Shown: positions 30,816-39,155 of the stretch, in pieces
Numbering within the stretch: position 1 is the stretch's first letter
Layout: each line of letters opens with the position of its first letter
Source: Candidatus Woykebacteria bacterium RBG_13_40_15
GTDB lineage: Bacteria > Patescibacteria > Microgenomatia > Woykebacterales > RBG-16-39-9b
Length of the DNA stretch: 64,000 nucleotides
NCBI GenBank assembly: GCA_001816655.1
Contig: MHCP01000025.1
Coordinates: forward strand, 82,320-146,319
Reading direction: 5' to 3'
Translations under genes and position numbers: made by a program
The notes under the pieces: generated by a model
Seen by the model: only the letters and a program-made list of their open reading frames with translations
What the model was told of the DNA's origin: nothing
The model's database searches: none

Positions 30816-33731
30816 CTAAAGCAGGCTCTTTAAATACTTGCCTGTGTAAGATGCTGTTTTTTTCGATAAATCAGCTGGTGCTCCAGTTGCAACTACTTCT
30901 CCGCCAAGGTCGCCGCCTTCGGGTCCTAAGTCAATTATCCAATCAGCAGTTTTAACAACTTCAAGGTTGTGTTCGATTACAAGAACTGTGTTTCCAGCAT
31001 CAACAAGACGATGAAGTACATCAAGAAGATTTTGGATATCCGCAAAATGAAGGCCAGTCGTCGGTTCATCCAAAATATAAAAAGTCTTTCCTGTACTCCG
31101 TTTGGAAAGCTCTGTCGAAAGTTTCACTCTCTGTGCTTCCCCACCAGAAAGTGTTGGAGCCGATTGACCAAGGCGGATGTAGCCTAATCCGACATCGGCT
31201 AAAACTTTCAATTTGTTGTAAATTGCTGGGATATTTTCAAAAAAATTGAGTGCCTCGACCACCGTCATACTCAAAACTTCAGCGATATTTTTTCCTTTGT
31301 ACAAGATTTCAAGAACTTCTCTGTTGTAACGCTGTCCCTTACAAACTTCACAGGTTACATAGACATCCGGCAAAAACTGCATTTCAATTTTTACAGAACC
31401 CTCACCCTGACAAGCTTCACACCTCCCGCCTTTTACATTAAAAGAAAATCTGCCGGAAGAATACCCCCGCGTACGTGCTTGAGGAGTCTTCGAAAAAAGC
31501 TCTCTTATATAAGAAAAGGTTCCCGTGTATGTTACCGGGTTTGACCGAGGTGTACGTCCAATCGGAGATTGATCAATATCAACTACTTTGTCAATGTATT
31601 CCAACCCTTCCAACTTCTCATATTTACCTGGTTTATCTTTTGATCTGTAGAAATAAGAAGCTAAGGCTTTATGAAGAATTTCCTCGATCAGGGTTGATTT
31701 TCCACTCCCGGAAACACCTGTAACACAAACAAATTTTCCCAAAGGGATTTCAACTGTAATATTTTTGAGATTATGTTGCGCCGCTCCAAAGATAGTTAAG
31801 GTCTTTCCGTTTCCAGTCCTAGGGTTTCTGTTTGACGTAACAATTTTTTTACCTGAAAGGTATTGTCCTGTGATAGAAATCTCATTTTTAGCAATTTCTT
31901 CTGGCGTTCCAGTAGCAATTACTTTACCTCCAAGTTCCCCAGCTCCCGGCCCAATATCAACTACCCAATCCGCAGAAGTAATAGTTTCTTTGTCGTGTTC
32001 AACAATAATTACACTGTTGCCTAAATTGCGCAACTCCTTCAGTGTATTGATAAGTTTCAAATTATCTCGCTGATGTAATCCAATCGAAGGTTCATCTAAA
32101 ACATATAGAACCCCCGACAGCCCGGAACCGATCTGACTTGCTAGACGGATTCGCTGAGCTTCCCCTCCAGCCAAAGTGGCGCTGGAACGATCAATTGTTA
32201 AGTAGTCTAGTCCAACATCAAGTAAAAACTTAAGCCGTGCAGAAATTTCTTTTAAGACTTGTCTGGCAATTTGTTTTTCTTTTTCCGGAAGATCAAGGCC
32301 AGAAAACCAACTCGCGGCTTTTGAAATTGACAATCCTGATACATCAACAATTGATTTTTCCCCGATTGTAACGAAGAGTGCCTCTTTCTTTAACCTTGCT
32401 CCTCGACAAGTTTCGCAAAGCTCCTCCCGCATATATTTTTCGATTTCTCGCTTTGTCCACTCACTCTCTGTTTCTTTGTAACGCCTTGAAAGCTCTATAA
32501 TCACACCCTCGAAAGTCGTATCAAAAGTAATTTGCCGACCAAAACGGTTTCTTCCAGTTACCGTGAAAACTTCCTCTTCTGATCCGAATAAAATTATTTC
32601 CAAGATATTTTTTGGTAAATCCTTAATTGGCGTACTTAAGGAAAATCGGAGATGACCCGCCAAAGCTTCGAGCCGCCTAGAAGTCCAGGTATCATGTGCT
32701 AAAAGCCTTTGCCAAGGTAGGATTCCCCCTTCAGAGATTGAAAGGTTTTTGTTTGGAATTATTAAATCCGGATCGACTGTTAGCTTTGTTCCGATTCCCT
32801 GACAACTCTGACATGCCCCGTATGGAGAGTTAAAGGAAAATGTTCGGGGTTCCAGTTCCGGCAAGGAAATATCATGATCAGGGCAAGCAAAACGTTCTGA
32901 ATAAACTCTATCTTCCTTACTCTCCAAATTATTGGTGTAAACTAAACCCTCACTAATCTTCAAAGCTGTTTCAACCGACTCCGTTAACCTCTGTTTATCA
33001 ACAGGCCCGTCTACGACTCGACTGAGCTCGCTGAAGTCCGAAGAAGCAGGAAACTCAAGCCGATCAACAACAACATCAATGTTATGAATCTTGTATCGAT
33101 CAAGGGCAGGAACTTCATCAATCTCATAAACTTTTCCATTCACACGAAGACGCACAAACCCTCGTTTCTTTAAATCATCAAAAACTTCTTCATACAACCC
33201 TTTCCTTCCTTTAACAACTGGCGCCAATATTAACAAAGTTTCCTTTTTATTTCTGCTTTCTACTATCCGCTTACTGTTCTCTGCTGACTGCTCACTGCTT
33301 ACTGCTAACTGTATCTGGTCCACAATTTCTTGCGGCGTCTGAGCGGTAATTTCTCGACCATCAATCGGGCAATGTGGATGTCCAATTCTTGCCCAAAGAA
33401 GCCGCATATAATCATAGATTTCTGTAATAGTTCCAACCGTCGATCGAGGGTTTTTGGAAGCAGTTTTTTGATCAATTGAAATTGCCGGGGAGAGACCTTC
33501 AATCTGATCAACATCGGGCTTTTCCATTAGCCCCAGGAATTGGCGTGCATACGCAGAAAGAGACTCGACATAACGGCGCTGGCCTTCGGCATAAAGGGTA
33601 TCGAATGCTAGGGAACTTTTACCCGAACCAGATATTCCTGTAATAACAACTAGACGATTTTTCGGGATATCAAGGTCAACGTTCTTTAAGTTGTGCTCAC
33701 GCGCTCCGCGAATAACAATTTTTTCTGACAT
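30816..33731 (-). CDS. uvrA: Excinuclease ABC subunit A
   Basis: DNA-damage recognition ATPase of nucleotide-excision repair. 971 aa with two ABC modules: Walker A GISGSGKSSLAFDT near the start and GVSGSGKSTLIEEI near 650, signatures LAGGEAQRIRLA and LSGGEAQRVKLS, and Walker B YVLDEPSIGLHQRD and YILDEPTTGLHFAD. Zinc-finger Cys pairs are at CQSCQGIG and CEACQGEG...CEVCKGQRY. The start is the MSEKIVIRGAREHNLKNVDL methionine, with TTGGAGAAAAAT upstream. It contains an unusual repetitive insertion (see findings). Confidence 0.97.
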   Translation of the reverse strand: MSEKIVIRGAREHNLKNVDLDIPKNRLVVITGISGSGKSSLAFDTLYAEGQRRYVESLSAYARQFLGLMEKPDVDQIEGLSPAISIDQKTASKNPRSTVGTITEIYDYMRLLWARIGHPHCPIDGREITAQTPQEIVDQIQLAVSSEQSAENSKRIVESRNKKETLLILAPVVKGRKGLYEEVFDDLKKRGFVRLRVNGKVYEIDEVPALDRYKIHNIDVVVDRLEFPASSDFSELSRVVDGPVDKQRLTESVETALKISEGLVYTNNLESKEDRVYSERFACPDHDISLPELEPRTFSFNSPYGACQSCQGIGTKLTVDPDLIIPNKNLSISEGGILPWQRLLAHDTWTSRRLEALAGHLRFSLSTPIKDLPKNILEIILFGSEEEVFTVTGRNRFGRQITFDTTFEGVIIELSRRYKETESEWTKREIEKYMREELCETCRGARLKKEALFVTIGEKSIVDVSGLSISKAASWFSGLDLPEKEKQIARQVLKEISARLKFLLDVGLDYLTIDRSSATLAGGEAQRIRLASQIGSGLSGVLYVLDEPSIGLHQRDNLKLINTLKELRNLGNSVIIVEHDKETITSADWVVDIGPGAGELGGKVIATGTPEEIAKNEISITGQYLSGKKIVTSNRNPRTGNGKTLTIFGAAQHNLKNITVEIPLGKFVCVTGVSGSGKSTLIEEILHKALASYFYRSKDKPGKYEKLEGLEYIDKVVDIDQSPIGRTPRSNPVTYTGTFSYIRELFSKTPQARTRGYSSGRFSFNVKGGRCEACQGEGSVKIEMQFLPDVYVTCEVCKGQRYNREVLEILYKGKNIAEVLSMTVVEALNFFENIPAIYNKLKVLADVGLGYIRLGQSAPTLSGGEAQRVKLSTELSKRSTGKTFYILDEPTTGLHFADIQNLLDVLHRLVDAGNTVLVIEHNLEVVKTADWIIDLGPEGGDLGGEVVATGAPADLSKKTASYTGKYLKSLL

Positions 33732-34143
33732 ATTTTTCTCCAAAACAAGCCCGAAAATTTTACACCTTTTAGCAAATTTGCGCAACTCCCTATGTAAGAT
33801 AATTTGACAAGGGCTTGGCTGTTTTGTAGGATAAACCCATTGGAGGGTCAGGTCTGCGGTGCGGATGGCTGCAATCTTGTAGCTAGCTTGCTTCGCTAGC
33901 ATCGCTGGTCAAAGATCAGAAGAGTGTGGTTGGATCAGCGGTCGTGCAAGCAGGGGCAGACTTCAAGCCCAGCGGCGAGGCTCTTCCCACGCCAAAGAGA
34001 CCTCGCTGACCATTACGCTCAAGAAGGAAGTCGTTTGAGATCGGTGGCTTTGCTGTCGATAGCGCACCTCGAGCGACAGTATACCCGCCACAGATGGGCA
34101 GGAGAAAGGGCTCTCGTCTCTTTAAGCGCTGTACGAGAGCCCC
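33732..34143. other. Gene-free GC-richer interval before the tRNA array
   Basis: No SD-led or conserved reading frame was found on either strand; overlapping 80-codon frames on both strands are compositional. A perfect 10-bp inverted repeat GGGCTCTCGT/ACGAGAGCCC at 34108-34142 looks like a terminator or boundary structure. TAGCTAGCTTGCTTCGCTAGC near 33882-33900 is a small palindromic repeat related to those beside other tRNA genes. Confidence 0.4.
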
Positions 34144-34173
34144 TTGACAAGCATAAGGCAAATTAAGTAATAT
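34144..34173 (+). promoter_or_regulatory. Promoter of the tRNA array
   Basis: TTGACA and TAATAT separated by 18 bp (an overlapping TATACT would give 21). Predicted start about 34181. Confidence 0.6.
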
Positions 34174-34190
34174 ACTCCGCAGCCGAAGAC

Positions 34191-34266
34191 ACAGGAGAAG
34201 AGAGAAGCCGGCGGTCCTCGGAACAGGGTAGGGGGGGGCCTAAGCCGGTCGATCGTCGGCTCCTGT
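34191..34266 (+). ncRNA. Structured leader at the head of the tRNA array
   Basis: ACAGGA pairs with TCCTGT and, inside that, AGCCGGCG pairs with CGTCGGCT, enclosing a loop with a run of eight G. No reading frame. It could be a processing signal or an independent small RNA. Confidence 0.4.
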
Positions 34267-34281
34267 AAACATCAGAGAGGG

Positions 34282-34345
34282 GTCGGGTGTAGCACGGGAG
34301 TCAGTGCCTCCCAAGGTCGGTGGTTCAAATCCATCCACCTCGACT
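34282..34345 (+). other. Degenerate tRNA-like unit, about 10 nt too short
   Basis: A good T-arm (GGTGG-TTCAAAT-CCATC) and a bulged acceptor (GTCGGGTG with CACC-T-CGAC). The space between allows either a D-arm or an anticodon arm but not both: GCAC/GTGC, or GGGAG/CTCCC with a 7-nt loop. The second reading would be a D-armless tRNA lacking U33. CCA is not encoded. Confidence 0.45.
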
Positions 34346-34375
34346 AGACAAGGACCGCAAGAGAGGTCAGGTCCA

Positions 34376-34434
34376 GAGGGTGTCCTGTTGCTGATGATGC
34401 AGGTTAACAAGACAAGCCATCAGCAAAAACCCTC
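34376..34434 (+). other. Large hairpin between tRNA-like units
   Basis: GAGGGT pairs with ACCCTC and, inside, TTGCTGATG pairs perfectly with CATCAGCAA. An alternative TGTC-TGTT/AACA-GACA pairing is mutually exclusive with the inner stem. Confidence 0.45.
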
Positions 34435-34450
34435 ACCAAGTTCAGATAGG

Positions 34451-34507
34451 TCTCGGGGATGCCACAGAATAGGTAGATCTGTTGGTTCGAATCCAACTCC
34501 CCAAGAC
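34451..34507 (+). other. Degenerate tRNA-like unit, D-arm missing
   Basis: The T-arm GTTGG-TTCGAAT-CCAAC and a long acceptor TCTCGGGGA/TCCCCAAGA (one mismatch) are intact. Only about 21 nt lie between them, enough for one short stem (CAGA/TCTG). Confidence 0.4.
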
Positions 34508-34525
34508 AAGATCAGACGGAACGGT

Positions 34526-34602
34526 GGGTGATTAGCTCAGACGGTTAGAGCAGCAGCCTTATAAGCTGTACGTCGCAGGTTCGAGTCCTGCATCACCCAC
34601 CA
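34526..34602 (+). tRNA. tRNA-Ile (anticodon UAU)
   Basis: Acceptor GGGTGAT/ATCACCC, D-stem GCTC/GAGC, anticodon stem GCAGC/GCTGT, loop CTTATAA, T-arm GCAGG-TTCGAGT-CCTGC, encoded CCA. Reading AUA with UAU instead of lysidine-modified CAU is uncommon in bacteria. Confidence 0.9.
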
Positions 34603-34622
34603 CAATCAAAAGGTTGGAGATC

Positions 34623-34697
34623 ACCCCCGTAGCTCAGAGGTAGAGCGGCGAGCTGTTAACTCGCAGGTCGGTGGTTCAAGTCCATCCGGGGGTACCA
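34623..34697 (+). tRNA. tRNA-Asn (anticodon GUU)
   Basis: Acceptor ACCCCCG/CGGGGGT, anticodon stem GCGAG/CTCGC, loop CTGTTAA, T-arm GGTGG-TTCAAGT-CCATC, encoded CCA. Confidence 0.95.
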
Positions 34698-34717
34698 ATC
34701 AACAAGGACAGAGACAA

Positions 34718-34793
34718 TAGGGGGATAGTTTAACTGGCAAAATGGTAGCCTGTTACGCGACAGTTGTGGGTTCGAATCCCCCCTCCTCAGCCA
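34718..34793 (+). other. Imperfect tRNA (Val-UAC-like), defective anticodon arm
   Basis: The acceptor TAGGGGG/CTCCTCA contains an A-C mismatch and G-T pairs. The T-arm GTGGG-TTCGAAT-CCCCC and encoded CCA are present. The anticodon arm CTGT-TACGCG-ACAG has a 6-nt loop, so the register is uncertain. It may be a divergent tRNA or a decaying one. Confidence 0.45.
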
Positions 34794-34802
34794 ATCACTT
34801 GC

Positions 34803-34876
34803 TCCCCCTTCGTCCAATGGCAGGACACCCGTAAAACATACAGGTTATGGTGGTTCGAATCCATCGGGGGGAGCCA
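34803..34876 (+). other. Imperfect tRNA (Gln/Glu-like body), no U33
   Basis: Acceptor TCCCCCT/GGGGGGA, D-stem GTCC/GGAC, T-arm GGTGG-TTCGAAT-CCATC and CCA are good. The anticodon stem CCCGT/ACAGG has a C-A mismatch, and its loop AAAACAT lacks the near-universal U33. Possibly non-functional or specialised. Confidence 0.5.
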
Positions 34877-34920
34877 ACCACTTCTAACAGCTATACCAAT
34901 TAACTTTCAACTAATCGCCA

Positions 34921-34949
34921 TTGACAATGTACAACTTGTGGTACATTAT
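34921..34949 (+). promoter_or_regulatory. Promoter of the TPR protein gene
   Basis: TTGACA and CATTAT separated by 17 bp; the -10 ends 9 nt before the ATG. Confidence 0.6.
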
Positions 34950-34958
34950 TTTATTGAG

Positions 34959-35813
34959 ATGGAAAACCCTAAAGAATTAGAGAAACAAGCTGATAGCTTA
35001 CGTAACAATGGTCGGGGACTAGCGGCTATTGAGAAATATACACAAGCCGCAACCCTTTACGAGCAACAGGAAAACAAAAAAGAAGCAGCCGAATGCTGGC
35101 ATATGGTAGGTGTTAGTTACAAAGTTGAAAATGATATTAACCATGCCATTGAAACTCTTGAAAAAGCAGCAAAACTTCATAATACAGCTGGAAACCAAGT
35201 TGGTGTCGGGCGTGTTCATCGGGATATAGGAATCGCTTACGCTTATCACAAAGAGCACGACAAAGCCATCGACTGGCTTGAGAAAAGTGAAAAAGTCCTA
35301 CGAGATAGCGGCGATTATGCGGAACTTGGAATCACAGAAGCAAAAATTGGTAAACATTATCTTGAAATAAATGATTACAATAAAGCAGAACAGTGGTTAC
35401 AAAAGGGTCTTTCTACAATTCGTAAAGAAGGGCACTGGTTCTACGAAATGACCACCTTGCTACATTTTGGTACGTTTTATCTTGCACGAAAGGACTTCGG
35501 GGCTGCAGCTACAACTATCTGGGCCGGCATTGGGTTAATTTATCAAGCTGGTGCTAAAAAAACTCAGCAACGTCGCCTCGCTCAGCTTTACGGTCTTTTG
35601 GCCCAAAGTTATCTTGGACTAAATAATCCAAAATCTGGTGCAAAGTTTTTTAAAAAGGCTATGGATTTGCTTACCCCAATGGATTCTAATGTTTCGGCAG
35701 TAGTTTACGAGGATATAAACGCACCGCAATTTGTAAAGCTAATCAAAAAATCCTCTCCCGAAAAGCATAAAAAACTAACCAAAGAAATAAAGTTAAATAA
35801 ATTACTACCCTAG
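34959..35813 (+). CDS. TPR-repeat protein
   Basis: 284 aa made almost wholly of tetratricopeptide-type helix pairs (for example KEAAECWHMVGVSYKVENDI, YAELGITEAKIGKHYLEIND, AQLYGLLAQSYLGLNNPKSG). The overall shape recalls eukaryotic SNAP/14-3-3-like TPR arrays. TPR arrays serve as protein-binding scaffolds; the partner is unknown. No signal peptide or membrane helix, so cytoplasmic. The start is the ATG after the promoter; a longer frame upstream runs through a tRNA-like unit and is rejected. Confidence 0.8.
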   Translation: MENPKELEKQADSLRNNGRGLAAIEKYTQAATLYEQQENKKEAAECWHMVGVSYKVENDINHAIETLEKAAKLHNTAGNQVGVGRVHRDIGIAYAYHKEHDKAIDWLEKSEKVLRDSGDYAELGITEAKIGKHYLEINDYNKAEQWLQKGLSTIRKEGHWFYEMTTLLHFGTFYLARKDFGAAATTIWAGIGLIYQAGAKKTQQRRLAQLYGLLAQSYLGLNNPKSGAKFFKKAMDLLTPMDSNVSAVVYEDINAPQFVKLIKKSSPEKHKKLTKEIKLNKLLP

Positions 35814-35879
35814 TAACAAAAAATAATCGCCGCTTGCTTGAAACAGACCCAATATGTATAATTATATTAGAAAGTAAAA

Positions 35880-36401
35880 ATGGAGCCTGCCAAGCCTAGT
35901 AATAAATTTAAAATCGCTTTTTTCACCACCCTTGTAACTACTATTGTTTTCCTAGTGGCAGCTGCTGCTTTAGGTTACGTTTATTATACAAAATCTCAAG
36001 CATACAACGATTTAAATTCCGCAAATAATAAATGTAAAGAAGAAAAAGCGGCACTTGAAAAGCAAGCAAGTTCTTCTTCAGCAACTCTTAACCAGAAGCT
36101 AAAAACTTGTGAGGATCAGAAAAAAGCCGCTCTTGACACTAATAAAAATAAGACAGACAAAGTAGCCGCCTACAACACCTTATTCTCCTATTTCATTACC
36201 GTTCTTAGAACTCATAGTGGATTAAACGGCTGGACCGATGCTGAATATCAAAAAGCACGTGGTTTAGCCCAAGCAACAGAAGATCAGAACATGGTAGATA
36301 AAACTGATTGGGCTTGGAATCATCAAGAAATAGATCAAGTAATAAGGCTGGCAGACTGGTTGGATGCAATTTCCGTCGGAATCACTAACACTTTGAAATA
36401 A
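35880..36401 (+). CDS. Membrane-anchored coiled-coil protein
   Basis: 173 aa: a short cytoplasmic start, one membrane helix (about 12-36), a coiled-coil/Lys-Glu-rich stretch (40-95) with two Cys, and a globular tail rich in Trp (LNGWTDAEYQ, DKTDWAWNHQE). Not recognised. A TATAAT box lies about 15 nt upstream of the ATG. Convergent with uvrB. Confidence 0.65.
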   Translation: MEPAKPSNKFKIAFFTTLVTTIVFLVAAAALGYVYYTKSQAYNDLNSANNKCKEEKAALEKQASSSSATLNQKLKTCEDQKKAALDTNKNKTDKVAAYNTLFSYFITVLRTHSGLNGWTDAEYQKARGLAQATEDQNMVDKTDWAWNHQEIDQVIRLADWLDAISVGITNTLK

Positions 36402-36408
36402 ATTATAT

Positions 36409-38439
36409 TTAGATTTTAAATTTCCTGGCCTCTTTCACACTGATTGTTTTTGGGATCTCTAATTCTTGGTTTTTTATTTCCTGTATTTGATCCCGCAAAA
36501 GCGCAGCCTTTTCGAAATCCATTATTTTTGCAGCTGATAACATTTCTGCCGTCAAGTCTCTAATTAACTTTTTAACCTCCTCCTTTGGTACTTTTGTTAA
36601 ATCAAGCTCGGCAGTACTTTCTACCTCTGGCTGCAACTGACGAACCCGCTCACCTATATCGTGAATTGCTTTTTCGATAGTTGATGGGCTAATTCTATGT
36701 TTCCTATTGTATTCTACTTGAATTTTTCGTCTTCTATTTGTTTCGTCAATTGCTCCCTTAATGCTTTTGGTAATGGTGTCCGCGTACATTATTACCCTAC
36801 CTTCAACGTGTCTGGAAGCTCTGCCGATTGTTTGGATTAGGGATGTTTTACTTCTTAGAAACCCTTCTTTGTCGGCGTCCAAAATAGCAATCAAAGAAAC
36901 CTCTGGCAAATCCAAACCTTCGCGTAGCAAATTGATTCCAACCAACACATCATACTTTCCAGTTCGCAAATCGCGTAAAATATCAACCCGCTCTAGTGTA
37001 TCAACCATATAATGAATGTACATTACTTTCATATCTCGCTCAGCAAGATAATCTGTTAAATCCTCTGCCATTCGTTTAGTAAGTGTCGTAACAAGTACCC
37101 TTTGTCCTTTTCCAACTCTTTTTTGAATTTCGCTAATTAAATCAGGTATTTGTCCTTCTGTCTTTTTCACTTCAATTTCTGGATCGACTATCCCTGTCGG
37201 TCGAATTATCTGCTCTGCAATTCCGTTATTCTTCGAGAGCGTCAATTCATATTCGTCTGGTGTTGCACTGGTAAAAATAATCTGTCCTGTTTTTTTCAGG
37301 AACTCTTCGAAAGTCAAAGGTCTATTGTCTATTGCGCTGGGGAGCCTAAATCCAAAATCAATCAGCGTGTTTTTTCTGGATCGCTCACCATACCACATTC
37401 CTTTAATTTGTGGAACGCTCATGTGAGATTCGTCTATAAAAGTGGCAAAGTCTTTTGGGAAGTAATCTAACAATGTAAAAGGCGGTTCCCCCGGTTTCCT
37501 TCCATCAAAATATCGAGAGTAATTTTCGATCCCCTTAACGCTTCCTACTTCTTTGATCATTTCTAAATCGTACTTAACCCGACTTGTTAGCCTTTGAAGC
37601 TCAACCAGCTTGTTTTCTTTTTTTAGCCTGCTACTTACGGTTTTAAACTCTCTTTTAATTTCTTCAAGCGGATCGTAAGGTAAGTTGATAGGAACATTGT
37701 AGTGCCGAGCTGGAAAAATGGAAATTTCTTCAAGATCTTCGATTTTCTCCAAACTGGTTGAATCAAGTTTTGTAATTTTCTCAACTTTTTCTCCGAAGAA
37801 TGAAACTCTAACGACAAATTCTTCGTAAGCTGGGTAAATTTCCAACGTATCGCCTCTTACTCTAAAGGCCGCTCTTTTTAAATCCAAATCGTTTCTTTCA
37901 TACTGAAGGCGGATTAGCTGTTCCTTAACTTGATTTAAAGTAATCGGCTGCACATTGAAGAGGGTCAGAATACTCTGTCTGTACGCATCGGGTGAACCAA
38001 TGTTGTAGATGCAGGAAACAGAAGCAACAATTAAAACGTCTCGCCTAGTTAAAAGCGCTTTTGTCGCGGCTAGACGTAGTCGATCGATCTCATCATTTAT
38101 GTCCGAATCCTTTTCAATATAAAGATCAATTTGCGGAACGTAAGATTCGGGCTGGTAATAATCATAGTAAGAGACAAAGTATTCTACGGCATTGTTTGGG
38201 AAAAATTCCCGAAATTCACTCGCTAGTTGCGCCGCGAGGGTTTTGTTATGCGCAATAACCAATGTTGGGCGGTTTACTTGCGCCACAATATTAGCCATCG
38301 TAAAAGTTTTACCTGTCCCAGTTGCACCAAGCAGTGTCTGAAATCTGTAATTTTTTTCCAAGCCTTCAACTAGTTTTTTGATCGCCTCTGGCTGATCTCC
38401 AGTCGGCGGCCATGGCGCTTTTAAATCGAATTTATCCAT
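36409..38439 (-). CDS. uvrB: Excinuclease ABC subunit B
   Basis: Damage-verification helicase of nucleotide-excision repair. 676 aa with Walker A GATGTGKTFT (about 40), the beta-hairpin region ASVSCIYNIGSPDAY, helicase motifs DESHMSVPQ, TSATPDEYE, LVTTLTKRMAEDL, INLLREGLDLPEVSL and QTIGRASRHVEGRVIMYAD, and a C-terminal UVR motif (DFEKAALLRDQIQEIK). The start is the MDKFDLKAPW methionine, since TATAAT ends 6 nt before it (leaderless). With uvrA and uvrC in the window the UvrABC set is complete. Confidence 0.97.
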   Translation of the reverse strand: MDKFDLKAPWPPTGDQPEAIKKLVEGLEKNYRFQTLLGATGTGKTFTMANIVAQVNRPTLVIAHNKTLAAQLASEFREFFPNNAVEYFVSYYDYYQPESYVPQIDLYIEKDSDINDEIDRLRLAATKALLTRRDVLIVASVSCIYNIGSPDAYRQSILTLFNVQPITLNQVKEQLIRLQYERNDLDLKRAAFRVRGDTLEIYPAYEEFVVRVSFFGEKVEKITKLDSTSLEKIEDLEEISIFPARHYNVPINLPYDPLEEIKREFKTVSSRLKKENKLVELQRLTSRVKYDLEMIKEVGSVKGIENYSRYFDGRKPGEPPFTLLDYFPKDFATFIDESHMSVPQIKGMWYGERSRKNTLIDFGFRLPSAIDNRPLTFEEFLKKTGQIIFTSATPDEYELTLSKNNGIAEQIIRPTGIVDPEIEVKKTEGQIPDLISEIQKRVGKGQRVLVTTLTKRMAEDLTDYLAERDMKVMYIHYMVDTLERVDILRDLRTGKYDVLVGINLLREGLDLPEVSLIAILDADKEGFLRSKTSLIQTIGRASRHVEGRVIMYADTITKSIKGAIDETNRRRKIQVEYNRKHRISPSTIEKAIHDIGERVRQLQPEVESTAELDLTKVPKEEVKKLIRDLTAEMLSAAKIMDFEKAALLRDQIQEIKNQELEIPKTISVKEARKFKI

Positions 38440-38445
38440 CTTGTA

Positions 38446-38451
38446 ATTATA
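38446..38451 (-). promoter_or_regulatory. -10 box of uvrB
   Basis: A consensus TATAAT, 6 nt before the start codon. Confidence 0.6.
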
Positions 38452-38481
38452 CACGGAAATAGTTTAATGAAAAAAGGAGAA

Positions 38482-38508
38482 CCGCCAACTGAAGTCACCA
38501 GCTGGCGG
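38482..38508 (-). terminator. Minus-strand terminator
   Basis: CCGCCA pairs with TGGCGG. On the minus strand it is followed by TTCTCCTTTTTT. It ends the small-gene unit to its right. Confidence 0.7.
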
Positions 38509-38560
38509 CGTTTCGGCGGAAATGTTTGGTCCCCAACCTTACCGAACTTAGGTAACTACT

Positions 38561-38743
38561 CTAAGCTGGCGGGCTAGTTTCCTTCTTATCCGCCGTCTCT
38601 TCCGTATATCCCATTGGTCGATGGTAATCTTCCTTCTCACGTACGCTCAATCCTCTGGCGGTAGTAAGTCGGCGAAAGTCCTTGGTCGAGACATACACCT
38701 GAGACGTAGATGTGAACGCATTTCTCTCTCCTCCCGTTTTCAC
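38561..38743 (-). CDS. Possible small hypothetical protein
   Basis: 60 codons from GTG, with no membrane segment and rich in charged residues (STKDFRRLTTARGLSVREKE). A GGGAGGAGAG box lies inside this frame and would better serve a 24-codon ATG frame shifted against it. A promoter (TTGTAG, 17 bp, TATATT) and a terminator frame the transcript, so something is expressed, but the reading frame is uncertain. Confidence 0.3.
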   Translation of the reverse strand: MKTGGERNAFTSTSQVYVSTKDFRRLTTARGLSVREKEDYHRPMGYTEETADKKETSPPA

Positions 38744-38790
38744 AAGACTGGATATTAATATAGTACACTCAACCCTAAACTACAAGACGG

Positions 38791-38818
38791 CTGGGAACCG
38801 GTGTAAACCGACTCCCAG
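38791..38818 (-). terminator. Terminator of the 68-aa gene
   Basis: CTGGGA pairs with TCCCAG, with an inner CGGT-GTAA-ACCG stem. Confidence 0.6.
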
Positions 38819-38848
38819 TTATTTTGGGCTAGGGGATACTCTTATGGC

Positions 38849-39055
38849 TCACACCCAAACGATAGTAGGATGGCTGTCACCTTGGAAGATGAGTTCAACC
38901 CCGATTGGAATGTTGTCATTGCAGCAGAACCTTGGCTCAATGCATGGTGGAAGCCTACCCGCCTCCTGCTGCGCGCGAAGTCCCATCATGAAAGATGTCA
39001 CTGTACCCGAACGCCTCAGCAGCTCACGTATGATTTCTTCTCTCGTTTCCGGCAC
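38849..39055 (-). CDS. Small hypothetical protein
   Basis: 68 aa from GTG, with AAGGAGGTTGAATC directly upstream. Begins MPETREEIIRELLRRSG (helix), then a Cys pair (RFCCND) and a beta-like hydrophobic end (IGVELIFQGDSHPTIVWV). Not recognised. SD-led, GC-rich class. Confidence 0.55.
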   Translation of the reverse strand: MPETREEIIRELLRRSGTVTSFMMGLRAQQEAGRLPPCIEPRFCCNDNIPIGVELIFQGDSHPTIVWV

Positions 39056-39155
39056 GATTCAACCTCCTTCAGTCGAAAGGTTTATGACCCTGAACAGCTG
39101 TACTGACTCACAGTTATTTCGCAGCAGTCAGTTCGTTTCTCAGCTAGTAACGAGA

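Noticed and set aside
33916..34166. Two overlapping ~80-codon frames on opposite strands
   Set aside because: Neither has an SD or a promoter at the right distance, and the products are low-complexity; likely compositional.
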